Shown in pieces: positions 1 to 13,000 of a stretch of DNA of 60,000 bases (the first letter of the stretch is position 1; every line of letters begins with the position of its first letter). The position numbers were made by a program, and so were the translations under genes. Location of the stretch: contig OU612073.1 in NCBI GenBank assembly GCA_914767715.1, forward strand, positions 14,448,001 to 14,508,000, given 5' to 3'. The notes below the pieces were generated by a model. That model did no database searches, was not told the DNA's origin, and worked only from the letters and a program-made list of their open reading frames with translations. Origin of the DNA: Membranipora membranacea (taxonomy: Eukaryota; Bryozoa; Gymnolaemata; Cheilostomatida; Membraniporidae).

Positions 1-189
1 AGCAGTACTGCCAATATATATATGGTCCTAGTAGAGCCATCAAAAGAAGGCATTCTTGAGCAGAAGGTTATCCAGAACATCAAACTAAAACATGAGATAA
101 TTGGCACTGTGAAGAAGTCATGAATCAGATTATATTATAATCAGTGTTAGAAGTGGACAATATCAGGTAGGGGGATGCCATCCATGCAT

Positions 190-352
190 GCATCCATCCA
201 TGGGGTCCAGGGGGTCCAGGGGGTTCAGGGGGTCCAGGGGGTCCAGGGTGTCCAGGGGGTCCAGGGGGTCCAGGGGGTCCAGGGGGTCCAGGGGGTTCAG
301 GGGGTCCAGGGGGTCCAGGGGGTCCAGGAGGTCCAGGGGGTCCAGGGAGTCC
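190..352. repeat. 9-bp GC-rich minisatellite (GGGGGTCCA)n
   Basis: About 16-17 near-perfect units of GGGGGTCCA, with variants having T or A substitutions. The G-rich + strand has five-G runs every 9 bp, able in principle to form G-quadruplexes. Long ORFs across it in several frames are periodicity artefacts. Confidence 0.9.
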
Positions 353-399
353 ATGGCGGAGCCCCGGCTGATGAAACCCTGTGGTGATTACAAATGAAA

Positions 400-2937
400 A
401 TGCATCAATTTTAGCCATATTTTGGAAAACACTGGTTATGATATATAGGGAGTAAGCATCCCCCTAAACAAAGTAGGAAGGGGGACACCATCTCCTTAAA
501 TCCTCCGTAAATTCTAACACTGATTATAATACATCAGAGGCATCAAATAGAAAGAGAAGTCCAAGGCTACTGCTTTCATTGGCTTCCAGTCAAATCATAC
601 AAAGTGGTGACTTGTACGCTCTTTGGTAGTGTTTGAAGTTTGTTTGTCACGATCATATTCAACGTAAGTCGTCAAAGTTGAAAGTTTAATAGGAAAATAG
701 TCAGTTATTGCATGCACCTAGCCATTCATTAAGTCACAAAGAGAAACAGTGGCGAGTACTGACTGCTACTGGTTATCCCAAACCTACCATCTGCCTACAG
801 TCATAGTAATGGCAATCACCTTACCAAGTGCAACGCTCCTACCTACCTCCTCTTTGTTTATAGATACATTTATAATCACCAGTAATGGCTATAATATGAT
901 GGAGTACAGTTCATTCCCATATAATAATTTATCCAGAGTATCAAACCCAATGGTCTTGACTCCCCTAACCTTTATAGCCAATAAAAACTTTTCATGAGGG
1001 AAACAAAGTCCTCAGACTTTGTATGAAAATGTAACTGGGTCACACTATTGGGAAATCAGTGACATTAGTCATGGGAAAGAAAATTAATCTCCCCAGTATC
1101 TTCTATTTTTGCCTTTCTCAATCTTATTAATACAGGGTTTCCCAGCCCAATCAAGCACCATCATACAAGACTTGAGACTAAATGGGAAAACCCATCCTGG
1201 TAAATCCAGTACACAGCAGTACAACTAATTGTTTATTGATTGTTCAGTTTCATGAATGTCATGCTCATGCTGTGATGGACTCTACTCTTGACTGTATTAT
1301 AGACTTAATAATGTGGTTATCACATTTCTTTGAACTACATTCTAGATTCTTTAGATGTTTGACATAACTCTCCATCCCTACCTTGTTTTGAGAAGTAAAG
1401 AATCCTGGTCATGCAAGTCACAAACAAATGACTAAGTGTCAATAACTCCATGTAGGTTGAATCTCAAACAGAAACTGATATTTGCTATATCAATAGATAT
1501 ATAATCAATAATCATGTCTGATTGGTCAAAAATTGATAGACATCTATTCGCTGGAAAACCTGAACAATCAATAGACAATATACTGGAAAGGAATTTCCTA
1601 GCCTTGTCTTTACTAAATTTGTGAGGTTAGGGGGGGAACGTTACCCCTCACCAAAGAAAGATTGTCAAAGCATGCTATGAATTACTGTGATTCATTGTTT
1701 TTCCCATAGGCTGATTTGTTGTTTTCTTTCATGGCACAGATTACACCTATTTTCAATACTGCCAAAATATGATACAATGACTGTTACAAGTACTGATGGT
1801 GTGATTTGTATGAGCATGACTGAAGTTGCAGTATGCCTCAAGTAATTATGGTGAGTATTCAATCCAACTCACGGGTAAGGGTTTTACCTATTTGGGGAAT
1901 AAAGCATGCAGAGACATTGTTTCTTGAGTTAGCCTCATCCTAAATAACACCATTCACTGGATCTAGTATTTTGTGTATTGCTTCAAATGCGACATAGATA
2001 GGGAGAATTTCCCCCTGTCTGGTGTCATTTTGACTTTGCAGTGTTAGTTTAATTGTTTTAAAGCACCTTTGGTTTTACATGCTATGGTTTTTTGGCGGCA
2101 TGGTTGACCTGTTTATAACCATGCAAAAAAGAAATTGATACAAAAACTCTTGAAAATTGTCATTTCAATGAACTAGCATGCTACAGACAGTTACGCCTAC
2201 TGATGTGATGGCCTATTAGCCTTATAATTTTGCAGGTGGGATATCTATATTCCACATGTATCTAGGCAAGCAAGAAATAACACAAAGTTATATTTGGAGC
2301 CTTCCAAACAATAATGGAAGGAACCTTATAAAAGTATCATAATGGATTTTTATTATTGATCAAGGATTTAGACAATGATGAGAAAAATCCATTTCTGATC
2401 TTTCTAATAACGTTGAAAGTGTTTAAAAAAGGGGGAGCTAAGAAAAATCTCATGGTGTATGAAAATATACTATATATAAAAGAGCAACAATATCAACATC
2501 GGCTAGTATTCATTGCGTCCGGCCAGTGTTTTAAGATGGCCTGAGCACCATTCTTGATGTTGGTTTGGTGACTGTATTCAGGCGGGCCGATCAGTATTAA
2601 TACCACTAGCATCACTACAGTAATTATTTCTAATCTGAAATATTGTGTATCATTATACCAGGATAATAGTGCTGCGAAAGCATTCCAATAAATTTCATGT
2701 CGATATAAACTATATTTCAATTCTGACCGCTTATCAAAAAGTTGATACTGATATACCGAAATATAAATATCAAATAAAATATTGGGTAATTCTATGATAC
2801 TTATATCCTTTTTCACTCATTCTCTGGAATGTGTCTGAATTTTGGCTGCATCTCCTAAATAAAACATTATTGTTCTCTTGATTATCATCGAGATTGATAT
2901 GATCATCCATCATCCAAATGAGTCTCCTCAAATGTTC
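400..2937. other. Region without recognisable genes
   Basis: AT-rich sequence downstream of gene A's stop codon. It probably includes the 3' UTR of gene A near its right end. The short ORFs present have no domain, no conserved partner at 49.6-50.9 kb and no splice context. Confidence 0.5.
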
Positions 2938-5249
2938 CTAGCTGTCTTTTAGTTCAGCAACCTGCTTATTATCCTCATCTTCAACCAGCTGCACTTTTTC
3001 GGAATCTGTATGGTAGAAATATATTGGATGCATCACGCACATATTCCGCTACTGGTGTGGAAAAGAAGTTGGCACGCTGTGAAGTCAATAAAGTTATCTG
3101 TCATATCTCAAGTTGTGTGCCAATTATTTCTGACACTATTATCGTCATCATATTCAGACAATAACGTTCTTGAGATTATTGCCAAGTTTTCCATCAGCGC
3201 CATTACTCTATATGTCCTTAAGTGCTTGATAAAATTGTCGGACCCCCATGAAAAACCTAGAAAGCCGCACACAGTACTTCAGATGTACATAGCATAAAGA
3301 CAACCGAGGGATGTACAGCATCTTTTATGACCCCATATGTGATGCCTGTAATATGCAGATCACCAGGTTAACAAGCTAAACAAGGAGTCAATATTTTTTG
3401 AAGTATCTAGTTCTAACCTGGATAACTCCATATTGAGTTATTTGCCGAACTATGCGTTGACATAAGGTCACTCAAATTTATCAAAAGTGTTTGGCTAGTA
3501 CCCAAACACATTTAGATCAAAACAAATCTCAACACAATTATTTTATGGTGGTACAATCGTAACACGAAAAAATCATTTATGACCAGGTATTTAGCTGGTA
3601 TCTAGTAAATTTCTTTTGCTGTTATGCCCGAACATTCAATTAAGTTCAATATGTGACAAAGACCCAAAAACTGTATAATCTGCTTAGTCACAACTGTCTT
3701 ACCTTCCCATGATGTGAAATTGGTTTCTTCAGTCGCAGTTACTGCCACAGCAAAGTGCTCTCTACCTACAAACACAAATACATTGATTCAATGTAGTATC
3801 CAGCTATATGTGCAGATATACCGCAACAGCCAAAATGACCATAATGGGAGATAGCTTACTTGGTTGAGGTGTCTGCTCTCAAATATGCAAGTGTCGGAGG
3901 TCTTGGGTTTGAAACCTACCGCAGTCTACTGTCTACTTGGCTCAATTGATGCCCGAGGATGCTCTGACCTGCCTTCAAACTGAGAGCAACATTGCATATT
4001 ATGGTGGCAGACAGAGACATAAACTTGAGTTTTTAACCCATTTTCACCCCACATCATCAATAATAGTACAATTTTGTAGCAAAATCTTGCTTTCTCGAAC
4101 CACAAGGTGACAGCTTGTACATCAGTTACCGCCATTGTGTTATAATTTCTCTTATGACCTTACAATTTTTCTTTCTGATCTTTGCGGAGATACAGCATCG
4201 CCCCAACAAGAAAACCAGAACAATGACTACCAGAACAGGTATGCTAGCAAACACTGCTATAGACCATGATTGGTTTATCCAGTCTGCAGATTTGCCATTT
4301 CCACTTTGATAGGTGTCTCCAGAAGTGGTTCGAATGTCGCTTTGGACCTTGGAAGGAGAGCTTTGCAGTTTATCACTCGAGCAGATATTACAATAATTGT
4401 CAGCATAATCTGAAACAAACAAAATTGCAGTATTCTGGTAGAGAAAGCATCAATGCACGATTGAACCCCTTCGGTTTAGAGTAGCCTTGGTTTAGAGGAA
4501 GTGTTAAAACAAGCTTAGCTAGCGAGCTAGCTAATAAGAGTTCAGGTTGTGAACAGTTGTTATTTGAGCAAGCCACTTAATTGTGATCTGTATAGAAAAC
4601 CTTCAAAAGTTTAAGGTACCATACCTTTGCAGTAGGCTCTGCATTTTTCCTCTTCAATAGACCTTATCTCTACATTATTACAGATCCTGGAACATGGTCT
4701 GTACTGGTTGAAATGTTCTAAAAAGTAGCAGCCGCTGCTGTTATAGTACTTTCCAGAGCACTCGTAGTATGACAGTGTGGAGTAGTCTCCAGTGCACTCC
4801 AATATAAGCGATACTGGTTCTTCTGTGAATGGTAGAGGTACACCCAGAGTGTCATCCAGAAATCCAAGAAGTATGACAACGGGAGCACCAACCTGACTCA
4901 GCATTGTTTGGAGACCTGCAGTATATCAATACTCTTAACATTATCTAAGCTCGCAATCATATGGTTAGCCATGGTTTATTATGTATTTGCACAAAACATA
5001 CATATAGTTCACTCTTATTGCACATGGTGTTGCAATAGTTCACATTGCCAATGATGCCACAGGCATACGCTGCAAGTTGTATTGCAGAGCTACAGTGCAC
5101 ATAATCGATAACAAAATGATGAATAATTACAATAAGTAATGGTGCAATGAAAAATACCATCTAAGGGTTTGCAATGCAATAAAGACACTCTGATGTAGAT
5201 AAGATGGATTGTATTTACCTTGATTCTCATAACATCTGAGTTTCAACAT
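2938..5249 (-). CDS. Gene A: cysteine-rich single-pass membrane receptor-like protein (5 exons, 232 aa)
   Basis: Exons: 5219-5249, 4625-4915, 4164-4409, 3703-3765, 2938-3005. All splice sites are GT-AG and every intron is phase 1; the joined frame is open to a TAG. Residues 1-10 come from a 31-bp first exon, the same length as in gene D. A second in-frame ATG at 4904 (M15) could also start translation. A hydrophobic signal segment (about 23-35) precedes a Cys-rich domain with C51, C63, C73, C85, C89, C102, C106, C114 and C117, and an N-glycosylation site at N69. A polar stalk leads to a membrane helix (about 156-178, ending RCC) and a 54-residue tail. The tail contains ATEET, which fits the (P/S/A/T)x(Q/E)E TRAF-binding consensus, and an acidic terminal exon. 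The 3703-3765 and 2938-3005 exons are conserved in gene F, which supports them as real coding exons. Function unknown; TNF-receptor-like is an inference. Confidence 0.72.
3845..4060 (+). mobile_element. tRNA-derived SINE insertion
   Basis: The 5' part carries a box A-like TAGCTTACTTGGTTGAGGTG and, about 45 bp downstream, a box B-like GGGTTTGAAACC with pairing flanks. That is the spacing of a tRNA-type pol III promoter. The equivalent intron of gene F (about 51670-51690) lacks the ~200 bp, so the element inserted into gene A's intron after duplication. Exact target-site duplication was not resolved. Confidence 0.5.
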
Positions 5250-8200
5250 GACTGTGCAATAGCAAAGCAAAACTTTCAACTGCTATAGAATACTTCTGCT
5301 TTGAAAATGTTATCGGTGTTATGATAAACAACCAATGTCATTCACATTCTTAATAAAAGATAAACATCTGTGGAATAGCATTGGATTAGGAAGTCAGCCA
5401 AAATTCAAATCTGACAAAGTAAGGTAATCAAGTTTATCCCTGATGCCTGGACGCACTCTATTATTTGTAGTTGCAGTTGAGTGAACATTTAGTAAGCGTT
5501 GAGCTTTTAACAATCCACGGAATTCACACCATAAATTCTGCAATTGGCTCATGTCGCACATGTCACATGCCAACGATTCAAGCATTTGAATAAGTCTGTG
5601 CGCAGTAAAATTTCTAAAGTTTTACATGAAATCATTACAACATTACAGTTGCTTGAGGTGCACAGTCTGGAAATATTGGGTTTTGGTGTGAATTGCAAGC
5701 GTGCAAGCTCGTTTGTTCTAGCTGAAATACTAACATTTGTGATTGATTTCACTCAATAAAAAATCTATACCTCACTCCAAGGAGCTACTAACTCCTTGCT
5801 CAGTCTAGAGGTTTACACAAAAAAAACAAAAAGAAATTTTGAATATAAGCGCCTTGGAAGCTAGCCAACAACCCTCAATGTATAATAAGCTTCTTGAGAA
5901 TTCCAGCAATCAAATCACTCTTTGTACATTACTGTAAATGTTAAGACTTGCCTCATTACTTGGGATCTTTATTGAAAATGTACCAATGAATGTAAAGCAG
6001 TGCAGTGACACTTTGAAAGTTAGAGTCGTCTTCCGATCAGATCAACAGTTAAAATAACAATAAGGGCCCGATGAAATACATCTATGCATTCGGAGATAAT
6101 TATAGACTTATTAATAAAGTCTGTACTATGGAGATAACACCCTTTCAAATTTGATATCTACCTTTTTAGCGATCTTGCTAGTCGTGCTAAACCTTCAAAA
6201 ACTTGGATCTCCCGACCTGTAGTCTTTGATGCTATCTGCTCAGCCATTCGATTCGAAGACCTACTTACTAAAAAGCTGTTTGAAGTAATATTTACAAAGG
6301 TAGAAAGCTTTCTATTATTTTGGTGTTGTGGCTTTGAATAAATGGTCACATATCAGGAAGTGCAGAAGGTACCAGTTCTGAGTACAAGTAAGAGCCTGAA
6401 AGCTTTATTGTTCGTTCAAATCTCATGTCTGCATAACAAAATTATAGTAACAATTAGAAAGTATGGCTTGTCAACAAGATAATATAATTGAAGGAGGTGT
6501 AGAGTGATAGCGGTAGCTGATTTTAAAATGTTAGTTATGCAACAAATTGAAAATATTTTAGTTCCATGTTTGATAGCTGTATAATTGGTAACATACCCTA
6601 GCGGGGTAAAATATTGGTATGAGGCTAGGTTTGCTTTCAGGCACATTATTGAAATAACTTTTAAAGTCTAAAGACTCTCATTCAGTACTGAATTGTTCTG
6701 AAGCCCTTTTCTAGCTGCAGTTAACCCAATGGATTGACTGCCTAAAAAAATGCTAGCTCAAAATGCAATATTATGCTGTAGATGCAATATGCTGCATGAA
6801 GAATTGTTGATCTGGAAACAAATTGATCTTACTCTATACCTTAGAAAGGAATTGAAAATTGTGCTCGCCCCTGCTCACTAAGTATATAACTGTATGGTTC
6901 AAACCAGCAGTGTAGGGACAATTGGATTCCCATCCTTCTGCCCTTTTCCCTCCATGTTTTAAGCGGGGTTGATTTGGCGGTCTGCAACTGACTGGTATGA
7001 ATGAACGGAAAAATTTATTTGATGGAAGGTCAAGGAAGGTCTGCACTTTCGGTGCTTGGCAGGTACAGACAACAGCAAAAGACGGACAAAAATGACCGAT
7101 TTGCGGACATGGATGGACAGAATCAAAAGATGGACATACAGAAGAGAAGGGGCAATATTTCTTTGTTTCGCCACACGCCTCAGGTATATACACAATTTCA
7201 CACACAATGCTCTGTTTCCTACAGCCAGATTAAACATATGTGTCTGTTCAATAGAAAACAGAAGATTTTAGCGTGTTGGTTATTTTATCTGTTGACTCCA
7301 CATCGGGGCTACCAACACGGTGGCTGTTATACGCAAACTCTAGGCATAAAAAATAAGATGCTTACTCTGTATGCACGGCGAGTCATAAATACAAGAGGAG
7401 TACCCGAATGTTTCCCACAGACTGAGTGATTATATCGCCTCATATGGTTTGTTAACCAGTTAATTAATAACAATAAACCATCAGCCATAAAAAAAGCAAT
7501 CTTCCAAAAATTTAACACAACGATCATCATACAATTGCTTGTTACCTTATTGCAAGAGGCAGCAAATTTTAATGAGCATATAGACAAAAATGCTCTTCTC
7601 TTGATGGACATGATAACACAAGCCTGCACACGGCTTGTCATGTCAAAAATACAGGAGCAAGTATAGCATGCTGTTGAAAAAGCCTGAAGGTATCCCTGGC
7701 ACAGTTGAAGTTTGTAAGATTTAAATGAAGTATGTCACCTATAAAATATTTTGTAGCTTGATTTGCAGGGTAAGGAGAATTCTGAAATACCTAGGAGTTA
7801 TAACGGTGACCAATCACCATCCTATCGCTGAAATCCTATTTCAAACCGGTCTACTATGACATTATCGATATTACATATCATGAAGCAACCAACTTGATTT
7901 GTAAGAACTCAAGCTATAAGAGTGTCACCAAGTAAATGTTTGTGCTTTTGATTGCTTGGTCTTCATCACATTCTTATTGTATGATGTGCATTACATTTGT
8001 GTTTACATAATGACATTAATGCTAGCATTAAACAATGTATACACAGGGAAGATATATTTAGAGACTAACTAATGTAAAGGGAAAAGCTGCACTCTGATTG
8101 GTGTGATCAACTAAGCAGCACAGCGGAATAATATTTATCAGTCATCAGAAAGAAGAGAAAATACTGAGGTAGATCCTCACAACCAGTACTAAGTCTTAGC

Positions 8201-8252
8201 AGCTTGTGGGATTTCCATGCTGTAGCTAATCTCAAGATAGCCCTTATTATTC

Positions 8253-8670
8253 ATGGTCATATGTCTAAAGACCAGCATAAAAATTTTCAATCATGTTATC
8301 AAGCCAGCAGGTAGACTAGGGGAATGTACTTTCGATGATACTGACATTGTATATAATCGGTGCATGAAATCACGCTGCCTCCGACTGTTCGCAACGGGAA
8401 CTGACAACTCCCTCTTCATGTTAGACCGCCTACCATCAGGTCAATACAGAACATTGCGGACTAGAGTGTGCCTTCGAAGGAACTGCTACCGAGCAAAGGC
8501 TATAAAGTTTATGAACTCTGTGATATGAGTAGTATTATCTTTTTATATTTGAATTTTATCTATGTAACATCAGCAATTTTACATTGACCCAACTTTTAGC
8601 TCTGTCGAAACAACATAGGTAATTCTCTTTTCAGAGACTGTAATAAACTCTATCCCTATCCCCTTTCCCT
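8253..8670 (+). mobile_element. 5'-truncated LINE fragment (RT C-terminal end)
   Basis: The ORF to 8528 ends LDRLPSGQYRTLRTRV and about fifteen more residues, similar to the end of the 43.3-kb fragment (CPSGRYRTVKYRGTWG). The corresponding site in the second duplication copy (about 54830) lacks this segment and runs straight from the left flank to the right flank. This marks it as an insertion after the duplication, or a loss from the other copy. Confidence 0.55.
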
Positions 8671-8922
8671 ATTGGAATCTTACTGCCTGTATTGGGAAGA
8701 AAAGCTCATCAAGTAACATACCACCAAAAAAATATAAAACCAAGCACAAAGAACATGATTGAAATGCTGTTTCGAATGCTGTGATAGAGGAATAACTGGC
8801 ATAACTACAGAGAGCTACATTTATAGTTATAACCACAAAATGTGGTATTACAACATTGTAGAGTGGTCAATCAGAATGTCAATCCTAAAACTTAGAAAAA
8901 ATGGCAACAAGTTTTGTAGCTT

Positions 8923-9022
8923 TTCTAGATATGTCTTCAAATACGTAGCTGTTAATACACTATGCGCCATAATATTATATTATTTTGATGAAATCCGACG
9001 AAATTCTGTCATCAATGTGCAT
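8923..9022. other. 100-bp strongly conserved non-coding block, copy 1
   Basis: From TCTAGATATGTC to CATCAATGTGCAT this matches 55050-55150 with a single 1-bp indel, although the sequence on both sides differs markedly between copies. No ORF spans it consistently. It may be a regulatory element or an inserted repeat family member. Confidence 0.5.
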
Positions 9023-9860
9023 ACATATAAACATAGATACAAATGTATGTAAAGGCACATTGAGCAAAAGACAATATTCCACATTAAACAGGATACTTCA
9101 TGTAATCCTTATCAGTAGTGGCTCAAGTTGAAACAATTAAAATGTAGGCATTTGATTTTTATTCGCTATTTATACTTTGATCTCAAGGAGCATGCTAAGT
9201 TCAATAATTATTTACTAAAAAAGATTATAATACTCCATCAACATCCAATGAAAAATATCCTCAAACACCAACAGAATATAGTTATATCAATGTTTGGTCC
9301 TCAGGATATTGAGCGGTGTTTGTGATACTAGAATGTAGGAATATTGTAAGTTATTCTCATCATCTTCAACGTAGTAATAGAAAACATTTTATGACATGCA
9401 TATGGAACGGTTTCATTTTATACAGAGAAACAGATAGTAAGTATAGTAGGAGCTTTGAGCTTGCTGACTAACCTATGATACACAATTTATCCAGCACCAC
9501 TGCAGAGTCATATGAGGATTCTGCGCAAACTAATTCCTAATTCATTTATAAAGCCTCAGTAATGGAAAGAACTCCGATTGTTTTATTTTTTCCACAGCTC
9601 CTTATCTCTTTAAAATGCCATTGAAATACATATTTGACAAAAATTAAAAATCAGAAATTCAGTATCAGTGTCAGTATTCAGTATAAAAAAAAATCAGTAT
9701 AAACTGGAATATATAAATCTCAATGAGTGTCCAATCTCAATCCCATGTGCTATACTTTAACTCGAGATACATCATATATTTGCAACTAAGCCTCTGCCGT
9801 GCATTTATTCAGCGTTCCCGATTTGGGTAATTAAACAATATTTGAGCAATGCATGGCTCT

Positions 9861-10051
9861 TCATGGTTGGCCTTTAAGCGCAGCATGAGCTTTAGGCAGG
9901 TTTGCTTGTAAAACTCCATTTTTCTTCCTCGCTGTTGTCTGAACTAACATTGTGATTTGTACGTCATCATCATTAGAGTGGGGAGCTCCATCTACGGATC
10001 GACTAGTTTCCTCAGATTGCTCATTTCTAGGCAAGATGGTTTCACCAGGTC
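9861..10051 (-). CDS. Terminal tail exon T1 with conserved C-terminus
   Basis: The acceptor AAATTTAG opens a 191-bp phase-1 terminal exon ending TGA. It starts GPGETILPRNEQSEETSRS and ends NGVLQANLPKAHAALKGQP. The C-terminal motif NGVxQAxxxxxxxxLxG recurs in gene G (NGVYQADLQKAHDVLYG) and in gene D (NGVLQANIPAVIASLQG), although the rest of the exon differs. That pattern marks the last ~17 residues as functionally constrained. Confidence 0.65.
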
Positions 10052-13000
10052 CTAAATTTAAATTACAAATTTAGAATAAAATGACAAACATTCCTTGTCT
10101 GTGCTCAAATTGTTAAACTAACATAATGATTAGCTTAGGTGGTGAAATTGAAGAAAAATTTGGAAATATTTTTGCCAGTGCAGACCCAACCACAACAAAT
10201 AGCTGCAGCAATTTATATCTTTAATCATGTAAATTCTTCTTCCTCTTATTTTATTTTTCCAGTTTAAATATGATGAAGAAATTCATCAAAATTCAGACCC
10301 AGATAATTAATACCTGCTGTAGTATTTGACTGAATGTCGGCGCCAGAGTCTGAGTGGGAGGGGCCTTCAGTGTCATATCCTCTGTCACTACTCCCATTTG
10401 ATGGTGTACGTCTATGTCCCACCTCCGCTTCAGGAGTTACCGGAGACATACCAACCATTTCTTGACTGTTACCGCTCCTCTCTGTAAGAATGAGCAATGA
10501 ATCAGCAAGACATAGTGACTGATGTGTCACCCTTAAGTTAAACACAAAATTTGCACGTGTAATCCACAACTCAACAAATCAAAACAATTAACTAATTTAA
10601 CAAATTAAAGCAGAAAGAGAAAACAGTCTAGCGTTTGTGCTCTTGTGCTTTTCTCCGCAGAGACTTCAATGCCTATCTGCAATATTAATTCTTAAAGACT
10701 TTTTACTTATAATGCTTGTACCACTTATACAGAATTTTTGTGTTTTGTTAACCTGGATTAAATTAGACCAAGTGTGTATAACAAAAACTGTTATTACAAT
10801 ATGTACCTTGTAAAGGATGGGAATTGCTGTGTGCTGTAGATCCATTGTTAGGTGCCCTTTGTACTGGTTGATCACCACATTGACCAATAGTTGACACCGA
10901 AGGGTTCTGCTCGGGTTCAGAAGCCAAATCCTGATCACCATTAAGAGGAACTGTTGTTGATTCTCCCCTAGCACCTCCCAACAATAAGTGTTGATCTACA
11001 TATATGAAAAAGAAAGTGGAATTATACTGTTGGGTCAATTATTATTAAGCTTATTATCCAAACAATTTTGTATGACAACATCAGCTTGCTTTCTGACCAT
11101 AAGTTGTTTTATCACTATGTGACAAGTTACAAAATAGAAACCTTGATAATATGAGAGAATGTGTATACTTACTAGTAGTTGAGTCTGGGTCTCCAGTAAC
11201 TTGAGTTGGGGCAGTCTCGTGTGGTGTTCCTACAGATACAAGTAAAAACCCTTAAAACACCAGACAGCGTCACAACAAAGTTGTGTTGTGCATGCATCAA
11301 CTATAACGACAGTTACAATGATAAAGTGACTGTGATACTGACAATCTTGGTAGCGGTAGTTACATTTTTCTGGTTAAGGAGACAAAGTCAGATTTTGAAG
11401 ATCTTTTTCATCCCTTTATCAATTGTGCACTTCAGATCAAAGTATTGGTGAAAATATTCAAACTGAGTTGCCTGTTGTTTAACCAAGATCAAATAACACC
11501 TAATTTGTAAAACAACGTATGTGATCCTATGGTAGTGAAAATCACAACATATATACACCCAACTATCTAATACCATCAAATCACATTGTCCATGCTTTAC
11601 CATTCAAGCGGAGCATGCAAACAGATAAGTGTGGATGGTTCAATGACAAAACGGTTTTCCCAGAATATTCTCTGATTTCATCATCATGATGACAGGACGT
11701 ATTTATGACACAAGAAGGAAGTACCACATGCAACACAGACAATGCTCCACATCCTGGTGTGTTTAGAAAGCAAAGAGTTTGTGCTACCAGACTACCGTAC
11801 CTCAGCAATGAATTTGATGTAAAATCAGATCCAAATCAACCCACGTACCCAGTTGCAATGGTTGCAGAAGAGGCAAGCGTAGGGTTACCGCATACAAGCT
11901 ATAGCATTACCAGACTAACCAACTGTTATATTTTCACCCTCAGCTCCTAACAGTTGTAAATAGTAATTCAAAACCAAAATACACAATACAATACACAATA
12001 CCCAACGATATGGAAGTTTACAATTTGGAAACTATTTTAGCTGTTTTTTGTACTAATATATGTTAAGTTGTAATTAAAAGATTTGCGCATAATAGTTCTC
12101 AATAGATGCAATGAATACAACGATCTCAACAATTTGTAAGATTTGAACCTGTGAATGCTTCTTGCATTTATATTTATGCAAGGAGTAAGGAACCACCTGT
12201 TTTTATAAACAATGCTATGAAAATCTTACTTGAATGATGAGCTCGCTTAGAGTTCGGTTATTTTTTTCTGCAGCATATCAATGTAAGTATTACTGCAAAT
12301 ATGACGAAGAGGAGGGGCAACCCAATTCCAAGGCCAAGTTCTATCTCTTTCTTTTTTCTCCTTTCCTCATCTTCCCCACTGCTGGTTATATCGGTTACAC
12401 CTGCCGTGTATTGAAGTGATGTGCTGAGAGGTTTGGATGAGGTTGTCTCTGCAACCAGTGGTCCAATATGACAGTAGTTCTGTGCATACCCTGTAAAAAA
12501 GAAAAGTGGCTGAACTTGACAGAGTGCTAATCGACAAATTGTTTAATGTAATTGTATTTATGTACGTAGCTATGTGAAGAGGTTAGGGGTGGTACACTAG
12601 CTTAGACCATCCTAGGTCATTAATTAGTCTGTATCACCAAGGAGTAACAGCTACTAAACAGTCGATCTTTGGAATCACTCACGGCTGGAATCATCATGGG
12701 TATTTTGGCGAATCAAAAATTTAAGCAAGGTAAAACTGACTAAATTACTTTATAACACTTGATTCAGACTGGATATTAATTTGTTATGGTCCTACAGCAG
12801 TAACCAAACACTTGATGGGATCTGTTTCTAACTAACATGATGAGTAAACCTTATTAACCTTATTAACAAGGGTCATTTGTTGCAACAGTTTTCAAAAAAA
12901 TAATTGTTGGCGTCAAGAGTTGCTTTTCCTCATGTCAGATCAGGTTAGCCACTTGCTGATTAGCTGACGCCTGACAGGGTGTCTTACCTTTGCACAGAGA

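Larger units (their letters stand above)
5250..9860. other. Intergenic region between gene A and the long-form tail of gene C
   Basis: It holds the presumed promoter of gene A, the LINE fragment at 8.25 kb and the conserved 100-bp block at 8.92 kb. The segment 6950-7400, with repeated GGACAGAA-type words, is also present at 53.8-54.2 kb, but its ORFs are not preserved equally. No other genes seen. Confidence 0.45.

Noticed and set aside
125-418. Collagen-like GPP-repeat ORF on the minus strand
   Set aside because: Produced entirely by a 9-bp minisatellite; other frames give equally regular repeats, and there is no splice context or conserved flank.
4957-5160. ORF with hydrophobic start directly upstream of gene A exon 2
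   Set aside because: Lies within the first intron of gene A; the gene F copy is rearranged and stopped in this part, so it is probably intronic, although an alternative leader exon cannot be excluded.
6834-7429. Overlapping ORFs on both strands (142 aa plus, 123 aa minus)
   Set aside because: The duplicate at 53.8-54.2 kb breaks the minus ORF and frameshifts the plus ORF. The region contains repeated GGACAGAA-like words that explain the Cys/Pro pattern.
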